A DNA stretch of 64,000 nt. Origin: Isoetes taiwanensis (Eukaryota; Streptophyta; Lycopodiopsida; Isoetales; Isoetaceae). Below are positions 43,912 through 54,811 of this stretch, piece by piece (position 1 is the stretch's first letter; each line of letters begins with the position of its first letter). Below the pieces are notes generated by a model that worked only from the letters and a program-made list of their open reading frames with translations, did no database searches and was not told the origin of the DNA. The stretch covers positions 3,050,350 through 3,114,349 of the forward strand of contig JAJEKV010000108.1 of the NCBI GenBank assembly GCA_021234155.1, given 5' to 3'. The translations under genes and the position numbers were made by a program.

Positions 43912-46600
43912 CTCTTTCGCTTCCCCACCCTAGTTGTGTCTGCGTTAGGATCTTGGGGACTGTTCCCCGGTCCATTGATCCAGATGGTACTCTTTCCCTT
44001 ATCTGTATCTGCTGTCCCTGTCCCTTCGTTGCTTCCAATTCGAGATTCCCACCTTTCTTCAGATCCTGTGGGTCCATCACATCTCTTTGCGTTGCCTGTT
44101 CCTGTGGTGTGTTCTCTCGTCCTCTTTTAAGGTAGAGTTTCCCATTTTTTACCCCCTTTTTGTACTCCCCCGACTCAATTCTCGCGACTTTTGCCCGTTC
44201 CTGTGCCCTTGTCTTTCCATGGCTGTTAGAGCCTCTTGTACTTTGAGTCCGTTCCTGAGCTTGAAACCTGCGCGGATGATTCTTTCCTTGGCTGCCATGT
44301 CCCTCGAGTCATATTTATGTGCCTCCCCTTCCTCTCCATGCCGCCCGTCTTTGCTTTCACTATCACATTCACGTGCTCACGGAAAACGTTCTCGGTATTT
44401 TCGCGCGGACCCGGCGAACGTGTCCTCGTTAGGCCTTTTCGGCTACCCTATCAATCTTCGTCATGCTTTATCCTTTTCTGTTCCTTGAATTCCGGTATAT
44501 GAGGTTTTATCCTATCAAAACTTCGCCCGCATCTAGATCTATTTGTTTCTTTTCTAATGTCACCAACCTTTGTATGATTTCTGCTTTTTCTTTCTCCACC
44601 TCGTCCATCCTCTTCCGAATTTCTACCTCCGTCTCTTCCACCACCTGCACCCGATCCTCCACTTTCCCTATCGCCTCTTTGTTTTGTTGCACCGCGTTCG
44701 CCAGTGTGTTGAGCGCTTCCATCCTCGGTACCCTGGTCTCCAATCTTACTTCCATCTATGCCAGGAAGTCTTGCAGATCCTGTTGGAGTTCCTGCCTGCT
44801 GGCTCCCACCGCTCCTGTTTGGCTAGCCATTCCTCCCTCCTTTGCTGTGGCTATTCTGCTTCGTCGAATCCCTTTCCCGCCGTTTGCTCTCTTCTGTGTT
44901 TTCCTGTATCTTGCTTCTCTTCCGTGAGCTTGTTATATTATGTTCCCTCATTTATCCGTTCAGGCGTTTCCCTTCACCGCCTTTCAGGATTTGAATTTCA
45001 AATTTCAAAATTTCCCCCATCCAGGATATGATTAACGGCTGCTTGTGTCCGCCCATTTCTATCGGCGCCTGTTTTATTGGGACTCCGATTTGTATGTATT
45101 TCCATGGTTTCCGTGATTTCCATAGTTACATGTAATATCTTGTTTTGTTGTATCCTTTTAATAGTGGGTTTGTGACTTTGGTGCACCAATCGGAGGATTA
45201 GATCCTCACTGTCTTGGTGTACGGTTGGGGAGTTGTCTCCCACTATCCCGTACTTGGCAACCTCCGTTTTTTCACTTTCATTTTATGGGGCCGGAGAAGT
45301 TGGTGTCTGTTGCTTAGAGGTAGGCACCAGCCGGTGGGCTATTTCCCACTCTGTCCTGGTGTATGGCGGAGACGTCCGTCTCTCTGTCCCATAGCTTTGC
45401 CTCCCCCTATTTGCACCATCTACTCCTGTTTCCCTTGTTTATTCGTTTCCTTTCGTCCATCCTTTGTGGTTGTTGTATCTGCGTTCGTATATAGCATATA
45501 TACATCTCTACTCCATACTTTCTGTTTATCATACCTTTCTTGTATCTTTTTTGCGTTCCGCTGTGATTGAACTCCCGTGTTTTTGTTAGCGTACGCATGC
45601 GTCCCCTTTCTATGTTGGTCACGTTCATATTCATGCCTAACGTTTTCCTTAACTTACATATGTTCGACTCCTTACCTGTTTTTACTTTCCCCTCTTTACA
45701 TGCCCTACAATATATTATTATTTATTTATTTATTTATTATGCGTTAGCTCCTATTTGTTCGCCACCCGTTGAAACGTTGTGCCATCCTTTATCCACCTTG
45801 TCTGACTTTCGTTCATATTTCCTCTAAGTTGTTATGTATATCCCCTTTATTTCATATAACTGTTTTTACTTTCGCTCGCATTATGTATATCCCCTTTTGT
45901 TCCCTATTCGGCTATATATCAAAATTGTTTCCATTCATTTCCAAAATGCTTCCTTACATTTTTACAAAATTTTTACAAAATTTAGAGCAGGCTCAGTTCT
46001 GCTCTTGTCCTATATTCTCTTCCACTCGGTATATCTCCCCTTCTTCTATATTTTCTTTTTCCCATACAGAATCCGCCCATGCAACCTGTAGCTGCTCACA
46101 CAATACTACCGTTTTCCTTGATTTAAAACTAATCTTAAGACTAAGTGCGACCCGAGTTTAAACATAAAGAAAGCAATTAAAAATTAGAAAACCAGAGGTT
46201 GGGACTGTAACCAAACGTTCCTGCTGCTGTACCCGTTGCCTGTCCATTTTTGTATAGCACAGGTCAGTTCTTCTTCATTGTTGCCGAGGTCTCCCCCATC
46301 TTCCTTTTTTCTACATTCCTGGCCATAAGAGCCCTGCAAAGGTATTCTGTTGGATTTTTTTCAGCGCAATTGATGTATACCTTACCAAAATCCGTGACAA
46401 TCAGATCATGCTGATAACTGGTTGATTTCTGCATCTCCCCATCCATCTGCAACCGGTTAAAGCATCGGAGAACCCTCAGCTTATCAGCTTTCCTGGTTGC
46501 ATCATCCTTGTCCGCCAGGACCCCCATAACTTCCAGCAATTTCAGGCTGTATCCTATATCCTTCATGGCCTGCATGTGATGCACCCGATTACAAAATAGG
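43912..46600 (-). pseudogene. LINE B ORF1-like region with coiled coil
   Basis: Minus-strand coding pieces upstream of the endonuclease. At 44,755-44,507 there is a heptad-rich stretch (VEDRVQVVEETEVEIRKRMD). At 44,080-43,912 a Gln/Gly/Lys-rich linker is cut by the hAT-like element. At 46,584-46,264 (HHMQAMKDIGYSLKLLEVMG) a helical segment with nearby Cys residues upstream (about 46,620) may be a zinc-binding N-terminus. The overall arrangement fits a nucleic-acid-binding ORF1 protein. The domain identity of the N-terminal part is inferred from position. Confidence 0.5.
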
Positions 46601-46640
46601 CAGTGTACCCGCCCACAACTTATACACGACCCCAGCCCTT

Positions 46641-47983
46641 TTTCCAGACACGTGCAGTTATCCTCCTATATACACCATGGTCCGAGCTCCTCAAGCTCTG
46701 GATTCCATGGCACTGTAACGTTGCCGGGAGCTCCAGATCTTGGGCGCTTTCTTGGAGTGGCCCCATCCTGCTCCGAGCCTTCCATAGTTTTCTTGCCTTT
46801 GTCCATGTTATGCGGATGCTCGGCGCTAAACCCTTATCTATCTTCTAGAGCTAAAAAACTACCGGAATCCTCCAGGCGCTTCCGTCTCCGTTCGGGGTCC
46901 CGAGCTTCTGTTACTTTTTATAGTCGTATGTTTAACTAGGGTTACTTTGTGTAATTCCCGCCATCTTCTCGGATACGCTGTATTCTTACGACTGGTCCCA
47001 TCCGCAGTGTCTAATTAATTTTCGTAATTAAATGCTACCGGTATATTTTGTTTATATGTGGGTTGTCCTTTACCGCCTATCCTTAATATCTGTCTTATCT
47101 CTCTTTATTTTTATTATTATTATTTATTATTATTATTGTTATTTTCTTAGAGATTAAGTCTATTCTGTACATCTGCCGTGAGATTTTAATGCCGTGTACG
47201 TGCCCTTCTCCTTTATGTTCCTGCATCACTGTCCGACCACGTCATACTGCCATATATTAATCATTATTGATATTTCTAAATTTCTAGCCCGTGTGCTGCG
47301 TTAGTTATTGACATGTATATTTGCATGTATATGTGCAGGACAGATTTCTGTTTTCAACCATTAAATGGGATCTGCTCTCAATGAAATTAAATTAAATTTT
47401 TAAATTAGGGGGGGTCGACCAATAATGGATCAAGTTAACATTCCCTTAAAAAAATGAAGGGTGCTAAGTTCTTATGATAGAACCAAGTACTTAACCATAC
47501 CGGTTATATATCAGGCTATATTAGAAACTTTTTTTGAAAGAAATTGGATGAGTTGTAATGGTCAAACTTTGAAGTAAACTTGTACTCCTGAAATGCTCAT
47601 GTAATCACAAAAAACTCCATTTGTGGATCATGCGAGAAATGCATCTTGATCCAAATAGAGAATTGTGGCAAGCCAAATTATTCAAAACAATAACCACTAT
47701 TATGACTAAAGTTGGACACCATAGAAATCAGTCTGATCTAGAACAGGAATTGAAACCCCTATTTTGGCTCACAACTCTTTCCATTTTGGCTCGCAACTCT
47801 TCCTAATTATAGTTGGCAACTCTTCCCAATTAGAATCAAGCTAATAACCTAAACAAGGTTCGCATTGCAACTTATATTTGAGTAAATGCTCCCTTCCTGT
47901 CTCTCTTCCCTCTCTTCCCTCTCTCCTCCCTGTTCTCTATTTTGAGCATTTGCAAAGTTTCAAAAAACTTCTATTTTTAGATA
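46641..47983. other. No recognisable gene
   Basis: AT-rich sequence with an (ATT)n-type microsatellite at about 47,108-47,147. The CDS-like frames here are short and unlike any known family. Confidence 0.5.
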
Positions 47984-48079
47984 TTCTAGAAGGTTCTAGA
48001 AGATTCTAGAACATTTTAGAAGATTCTAGGACATCTAGAAGCTTCTAGAGCCATCTAGAACATTCTAGAACATCTTAGA
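47984..48079. promoter_or_regulatory. Decamer array resembling clustered heat-shock elements
   Basis: ttctagaagg-type decamers repeat about ten times with strict 10-bp periodicity. The array alternates TTC and GAA at the spacing bound by plant heat-shock factors (nTTCnnGAAn). It lies about 270 bp before the gypsy pol remnant. The match to the consensus is direct; regulatory activity is inferred, and it could be an unselected minisatellite. Confidence 0.5.
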
Positions 48080-48145
48080 CCATCCCTGAATTATTTGGCC
48101 CTCACCCTTAACTATATGTGAACTTTTATTTTTTTTTAAGAAACC

Positions 48146-48320
48146 AATGCTTGATCTAGTGGTAAGGGTGGGGGGTTTGGGAGGCAATGTCCAGGGTTCG
48201 AGTCCGTGGTAAACCAAAAAAAATTTGTCCACCAAACTTGGGAGCTTTTGAGAGGCCAAGGCCCACGGACGGCCCAGATCGCGCCACGTGGCGCATCCTT
48301 TACCGTCGATGGGGGTGGAG
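48146..48320 (+). mobile_element. tRNA-derived SINE-like head
   Basis: ttgatctagtggtaaggg (A-box-like, 48,151-48,168) and gggttcgagtccgtgg (B box, 48,194-48,209) are spaced as in a tRNA internal promoter and followed by an A-rich segment. The 3' boundary and target duplication are not clear. The tRNA acceptor stem does not pair, so it is not a tRNA gene. Confidence 0.5.
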
Positions 48321-48355
48321 TTACTCACTCACTCACTAACTAACGGACACTATTT

Positions 48356-51246
48356 CTTTATCAGTCACCACATTCAGTCAAGAACATCAATATTTCTCAA
48401 GGAAATCAAGAAGAATTGGTTACTATTGGAGGAGATCTTACTCAAGAGGAGGAACGCGATTTGATATCTTTATTAAGAGAATTCAGGGATGTTTTGGCAA
48501 GAAATTACAAAGAATTGAAAGGCATTCCATCAGAAAACCAGTCCTTCAGGGATGTTTTGGCAAGAAATTACAAAGAATTGAAAGGCATTCCACCAGAGGT
48601 TGTGGTGCATACCATTGATTTGAAACAAGGATCAAAACCACCCAACAAGCTCAAAGGCGAATGAGTCCAAAGAATAGAGGAGCAAGTAAAGGCTGAAGTT
48701 ATGAAGCTTTTGGAGGCGGGATATTGTACCAAAGCCAAATTCAGATTGGATCAGTTCTATTGTCCCAAAGAGAAAGCCAAATAACTCAATCCGGTATGCA
48801 TTGATTACTGTGGATCTCAATAAAGCTACCAAAAGAGATCATTTTCCTACACCATTCATAGACACTTTATTGGATATTGTTGCGAAATCAGGCCTATTCT
48901 TTCTTGGATGGGTACTTTCGGGATACAATCGGATCCAAATCTATCCACCACATCAAGCAATGACTGCTCTTGAACACCTTTTGGCATTTATGCTTATAAG
49001 GTATTACCTTTTGGCCTTACAAATGCTCTAGCCACATTTCAAATGAAGCTATGACATATGCTTTTCATGACATTTTGGACCTGCTTGAGAGTCTTTATAG
49101 ATGATCTAACAAGAGCGAATCCAAGAAGGGATCACTTGGATCACTTCGAAAAAGTTCTTGAAAGATGCCGATTGTATGGCATAAGTTTGAATCCTGCTAA
49201 GTGTATTTTCTTCACTAGAGGAGGAAAACTATTGGGCAATTATGTTTCAGAAAAGGGATTAGAAGTGGATCATGGTAAGATTGCAGCCTTGGAGAAAGTC
49301 AAACCACCTACAAATGTATCTCAAGTGAGAAGCTTATATGGCCAACTCAGTTTTAGTAGGAGGTATTTGCACAATTTTGCTAAAGTAACCCAACCACTTG
49401 TGGATTGTATGAAGCCAGGGCAGAATTTTAGATGGAAGGAGGATGCTCAAGAAGCATTTGAATGGTGCCTTGGACAATTGAAAGAAAGAACTTTGCTGAT
49501 TCCTCCAAGAATGAGTGAGCCGTTTCATTTATTCTTTACAGTTTGGGAGCAAGCTTTGGCTGTCACACTATGTCAGAAAAATCAGCAAAAGCATTATGAT
49601 GTGAATTACTATGCTAGCAGGTTGTTAACTCCACAAGAGCAGAAATGGACTCATGTGGAGCATCTTGGGTTGGCATTGAAGTGGGCCTTGAATAAATTTA
49701 CACATTATCTTCTTCCTTCACAATGGAATTCAGTACATTCATATGGATGTGAACCCATTGCCATGCATTTACAACAAGACTTGTCCAAGATCCTAAGTTT
49801 ACAAGATGGGCTCTTATCATACAAGAATTTGAGTTGAAGTATGTTAAAATGGCTCAAGGAGCTCATAATCCAAGTGCCTATTTGAGTAGTGGTGCTGAAA
49901 TAGAAGAGGAAACAGACCAGTCAGTAGCAGTTCCGGATAATGGCGTATTACAAGGGTTCATTGAGACCGTGGATCTTTGGTATGCCAATATATATAGGTA
50001 TTTACAAGATCAGACTTATCCTTCATCATTTTCGAAGCAACAAAAGCATGCTCTTAGAGTACAAGCAGCTGGTTATGTGGTGCATGAGGCTATTCTTTAT
50101 AAGAGGACTATGGAAGGTCTCTTATTAAGATGTGTTGCTGGTCAGCAAACTCAGGATTTGTTGCAGCAAGCACATGTTTGCCAGGGGCATTTTGCAGCCA
50201 GAACCACAGCTAGGAAGATCCTTCATTGGGGATATTATTGGCCAACTCTTTAAAAGGATACTAGAGACTTTGTTAGCAAATGTGAAAAGTGTCAAAGGCA
50301 CAAGCAGTTAACAGGCCATAATAATATGCCATTCCATCCTATTTTAAGTGTTGGTCCGTTTCATATGTGGGGATTGGATTACATTGGGCCTATCAAACCT
50401 CCATCTTCCAAAGGTCATAAATATATCTTGGCAGCCACATGTATGTTTACGAAGTGGATAGAAGCAATTCCAAAGAAAGCATGCTACGAGAAAATACCAC
50501 AAGCTTTCTTTATCACAATTTGATTTCTGGTTTGGTGTTCCAACCATTCTTTTGTCCGACGGGAACTCATTTTATGGGGAAAGTAGTAGCTCGCGGCCAA
50601 CGTAAAAGATTGGTGTTCAACATGTGCAAGCTTCGCTTATTATCCACAGGGCAATGGGCAAGCCGAAGTCTACTAACAAAATTCGAAAGCTATCTTGGCC
50701 AAAAACAAAGTGAAGGATAATCAAAGAAATTGGCATGAAGCTTTGACAGGTGCCTTATGGAGTTTCAGATGTACTTACAAGTTGGCTACAGGATTTACAC
50801 CATTTGAATTGGTTTATGGAGTGCAAGTTGTGATGCCTATTCATTTGGACATTCCTTTATGTTCATTTGTGGAGCTACCTTATTATGAGAATTTGGGAGA
50901 AGTTCCAACTCCAAATCAAGTGCATAATAGGATGGATGATTTGTTGCAATTGCAAGAGATGAGACAAGAAGCAGCAGACTTCAATATGAGGCATAAACAG
51001 AAAGTAAAACTTATCAAAGATAAGTTACAGGTTGTCAATCCATTTGAGGAAGGGCAATTGGTGTTGTGCAGGACCACTAAGAAGCATCTATCCAAATTTC
51101 AAAGCCCATGGGAAGGCCCATTTCTGATTGATAAAGAGATACCAGGTGGGGCTTTCTACTTGATGACTCCAGAAGGGGAATTGTTGCCTAATCCCAGAAT
51201 TGGCAAGGATCTCAGGCCTTATTTTGAAAGAGAAGTGCTATTCTAA
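48356..51246 (+). pseudogene. Ty3/gypsy pol remnant (RT, RNase H, integrase)
   Basis: The 5' part (48,416-48,664) is the pre-RT segment (LKGIPPEVVVHTIDLKQGSK) with an internal 63-bp in-frame duplication. RT follows in broken frames to VFIDDL at about 49,090. An open frame at 49,058-49,837 covers the RT thumb (FFTRGGKLLGNYVSEKGLEV) and RNase H (YDVNYYASRLLTPQEQKWTH). The integrase starts near 50,040, with a His-rich zinc-binding part (QQAHVCQGHFAARTTARKIL then CEKCQRHK), then the core (GPFHMWGLDYIGPIKPPSSK, TKWIEAIPKKA), then a frameshifted middle. A long open C-terminal frame (50,695-51,246) ends in FEREVLF. Gag and protease are missing, stops are frequent, and no LTR pair is recognised. The RT-RNaseH-INT order excludes copia. 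Lineage resembles Tat/Athila, weakly. Confidence 0.88.
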
Positions 51247-51670
51247 AGGATTCAGATTTGGTATAGCTCCAATTACAGAGAATTTGTGGAGAACTTTTGG
51301 GTTACAGCAGGTCATTTTTCTGTAAAAACAGACGGTGACTGCTCAATAATACACAATCTATCCTACATCAAAAGATGCGTTTCGCCGATACGAATCCAAC
51401 GAGCTATGGCGCAGGTCAAACGGAGGTCTGGAACTCAAGATATCAGCTTTCAAAGTTTGCCACAGTTACAGAGGCTCTGTTTCGTCACTGTCATTTTGGA
51501 CCAGGTTGTTTGTATTAGTCATTTGGATTTGAGGAGGGTATTTTCTTTCTAAACATACATGTAAATGTGTCATTTGGGGACATGTCCCAAGGACCATAGT
51601 AGTATGTTTTGTTGTGGGTTCTACGCCACGGAGTGGCATATTTTCCCACTGTGGTCGCCACTGTTGGGGT
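51247..51670. other. Sequence 3' of the gypsy pol, no gene recognised
   Basis: An 88-codon frame (51,286-51,552) matches nothing I know. The region could be the element's 3' untranslated part or LTR, but no polypurine tract or LTR boundary can be fixed. Confidence 0.4.
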
Positions 51671-51795
51671 GATCACCACTCACCACCGTCACCACTCACC
51701 ACATTTGTCACCACTTACCACACTCATTACTACACTCGTCACCACTCACCACATTTGTCACCACTCACCACACTTGTCACCACATTCACCACTAT
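51671..51795. repeat. CACCACT/TTGTCAC minisatellite
   Basis: Irregular repeats of caccactcaccaca(tt)tgt occur across about 125 bp. Frames rich in His/Thr here are artefacts of the repeat. Confidence 0.85.
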
Positions 51796-52049
51796 TGAGG
51801 TGGTATAGAAGATAGTATACCGTATATGGAGTGATGTACGTACATGCACGCGTGCAGGATATTTGCACGTATCCATGATGAGCACAGTATTATCTGAGCA
51901 GATAGGGAGAGAGACGGTGTATTGAGAGAGAGGATTTTGCTTGATCTAGCTATGGAGATGATGAATTTTTGTGTTGTGCATTGCCTTGATTTGATAGATT
52001 GAGCTTGGATTGTTGGGTTTTTCATCCTTCTTGCAAGGTTAGAGTTCAG

Positions 52050-52345
52050 GCTCTAACATTGACTCTAATGTTGATGCAATTCTAACTCTAATTCTGAGGC
52101 AAATTTTGACTTTTATTCTGACTCTAATTCTGGTGCTCATTCTGACTCTAATCTATGTCTAATTCTGACGCATATTCTTACTCTAATCTGTCTCTATTCT
52201 GGCGCACGTTCTGACTCTTATTCTGACTTTAATTCTGACGCACATTCCGACTCTAATTTCGACGCATATTCCGACGCACATTTTGACTCTAATTTTGACG
52301 CATATTCCGACTTTATCTCTGACAATAAATTCTAACGCTAATTCT
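52050..52345. repeat. ATTCTGACTCTA / ATTCTGACGCAC minisatellite
   Basis: About two dozen degenerate copies of a 12-bp word (attctgactcta, attctgacgcac, attccgacgcat) in tandem. Confidence 0.85.
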
Positions 52346-53988
52346 GACGTTTAAACGACAGAACGTAGAGTCAGTTGTAGCGTCAGCCATAATGTCAGTT
52401 TCAGGGCTTTTTCTCATTTTCTTCAGTTTAAATTTATAACTAAGCTCTGACTCTAATACTGACTCTAATACCCCCTTCCTCTTGTATTGGAAGTTAGATT
52501 AGATTCCAAATGAGTTAGCATCTCGTATCTCTAGTAAAGCCATTCTAGAACCTTCAGTTGGATCTCTTACCCTAACCAATGAACCCTAACTGTAAGTTAG
52601 AAGCATGTGATTAGGATTGGTTATTCTTATCATTTATCATATGGATATACGATGTTAGTTGATCATGTTTGCACCTCTTATATTGGAAAGGCAGGTAGAG
52701 ATCTAGTAGCCTTGTGTAGATGATACTTATAGTTTAGACCCTTTAGTTCCTATTATATGGGCACGTGCATAGAGCCCACTAAGCTATGGAGGTTATGGAG
52801 TGACTAAGCACCACATAACAGAGGCAGTGGCAAGATAGAGGGAGGTCCCTCCTGAGCGTGACTACTGGGGACCGGCCACTTCGAGAGGGCCGGGTATGGG
52901 TTCGACACTTCCTGGATCAATGGTGTCGCCCTGACTCTCAAGAGTTGCAGGTGTTGATCTGACTCTTGTTTTGGGGAGTTCAGTGGGGAAGGACGTGTGT
53001 CGCCACAATCCTCTAGTCGCCTATTGAGCCACTGCACTCTCGGAAGGGGAGATGCAACCCTTCCTACCTCATCGGACCCGGGAGATGCAACCCAGAGTAG
53101 TCTCCTTGGGTGGCACCACAAGATTACATATCCGGCAGGTTACAGTCATGCATAGCCTGATTTAGTCCATCTGCATAATATGCACATGAGGGGCAACTGA
53201 TTTAGCCCATCTGCATAGTATGCACAGGAGGGGCAAATGGAGCGGTCAACCCTAGCCATTGTCTACTGCCAGCCCAAGTCATTGCCATAACTCGGTCTGC
53301 TCTATCTTGAGACCCCAGCCATCAGTCTACTCTCCCACGAGTCTGAGCCCAGGTAAGAGTTCGTCTGATGGATAATGTATTGATGCATATGGACGATCTA
53401 TGGATGGATGGTGCTACCCTTCATAGTAGCTGATTGTATTGTTGTTGCTAGTGTTGATGCTTGTATATGCTTCCACGGTTATAGGAGCCTATAGGGGAAG
53501 GGCGCGCAAGACACTTTCATGTCCCCTTTCCACGCCCTAGACATTTCATGAGACAGACAGACGGAGGGACCATGTGGCGAATGTCGCTGGATGGGGGATT
53601 TCCCGCGAGACGTCCGAGGGGGGATCATATATTTGGTGGCACAAAGAGCGAAATATATCTGAACCCATATGTTGAAAATGCAGTACAGCACCGGTGGTCA
53701 AGAAAGAGATCTAAAAAAGGAGAAGGAATAACTTATGGTCGAGAAAAAAAGACTAGCTAATTTACTCGACATTTTCTAATTTTGACCTTAGGTGCAAAAA
53801 GTGCAAGATCTAACGGCATAGCTCAAATTTAGTTGTATCCAGCCACGTGGATAGGCTAGAATAGCATCAATCGTTCTACCTCAGAAAGGGCAAGCCTGTT
53901 AATAAAATAGAACTGAATAAAAAAATTCTACTGAATCAAGAAAATGGCCTTGAGCATTGACAAAATGCTCCGTGGACCTTAAAAACCC
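52346..53988. other. No recognisable gene; one 46-bp direct duplication
   Basis: ctgatttagtccatctgcat... (53,158) is repeated immediately at about 53,204 with few changes. Frames at 52,804-53,121 (minus) and 53,548-53,760 (plus) have no recognised domain. Confidence 0.5.
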
Positions 53989-54017
53989 TCCTCCTCCTCC
54001 TCCTCCTCCTCCTCCAA
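53989..54017. repeat. (CTC)n microsatellite
   Basis: Nine to ten CTC triplets. Confidence 0.9.
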
Positions 54018-54741
54018 TATTTAGTCCAGTAGATATTAGTTTGTAATTTGGACTTCTCGACTGGCAGGGACATAGGACAAAACAAAACAAGGTGTCGTAG
54101 ATCTCAGGGGTGGGGGAGTGCAAGTTTCCTAAGGTAGGGAATGTATAGGGCAGAAATTTTACGTCTTTTGCTTTTTTTTTTTTTTAATTTTGGAACAAAG
54201 GTATAGGTTTTTCTTGTTATGTACGTTGGTATTCTATTCTGGATTTATGCTTTAATAAAAAAAAAAAGTGAAAATAAATCGTTTCAAAGATACAAAAGAT
54301 TAGTTGAATAGGAATACACCAATGTCAAGCATATATGGACTTAAGCTTATAAACAATGGTTTCGAAAGGGAATTTGAACCGTACTACACCACCTTATTTG
54401 TTTTTATGTTAGTGTAACAGCAAAAGAAGTGTACGATGTTGATTTCCGGGCGCAAATAAGGACCTAGAGAGAGGGACATGTATTTATTTCATTGTTGGAA
54501 ATGGAATAAAGTAAAGAAATCACGGACCCATTATCAGCCGTGCCTGAAAGAAACAGCTGGAATTGGAAAATAATTCTTCCTTTAGAAGCTTCTATTTTGT
54601 TCCTAGTTCTTGATTGCGCCATTATGCACAGAGGGACGTTTACACGCATATCAATATGGCAGGTACTGAGTAATGCTAAGTAGTGCAAATTAGTATATTA
54701 GTATTTAGACATTAAATTTATAACAATACAAATACAGTAGA

Positions 54742-54774
54742 ATATATATGCTGAGGCCAGGAGGTACTATAAAG
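54742..54774 (+). promoter_or_regulatory. Candidate TATA boxes of the glycosyltransferase gene
   Basis: atatatatg at 54,742 and actataaag at 54,766 lie about 70 and 45 bp before the ATG at 54,812. Either would give a short 5' leader. Which one is used cannot be told from sequence. Confidence 0.4.
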
Positions 54775-54811
54775 ACTCAGTTCTATTCTATTCTGTCCTA
54801 AGCTCTAAGCT

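Larger units (their letters stand above)
37906..46640 (-). mobile_element. LINE B, minus strand, multiply interrupted
   Basis: A second LINE family, read right to left: ORF1-like with coiled coil (46,600-43,912), endonuclease (about 42,700-41,857), linker, reverse transcriptase (about 41,240-40,584), and C-terminal zinc-knuckle part (38,850-37,906). It is less GC-rich than LINE A and better preserved. Three foreign segments split it: a hAT-like element (42,821-43,903), a foldback element (40,421-40,581) and a 1.5-kb segment (38,843-40,387). The 3' end abuts gypsy integrase at 37,905 without an obvious tail, so it is 3'-truncated or was joined by a later rearrangement. Confidence 0.8.

Noticed and set aside
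53600-53760. Retroelement primer-binding-site candidate (ggtggcaca near 53,634)
   Set aside because: No LTR edge (TG...CA) immediately upstream and no second LTR copy found in the window.
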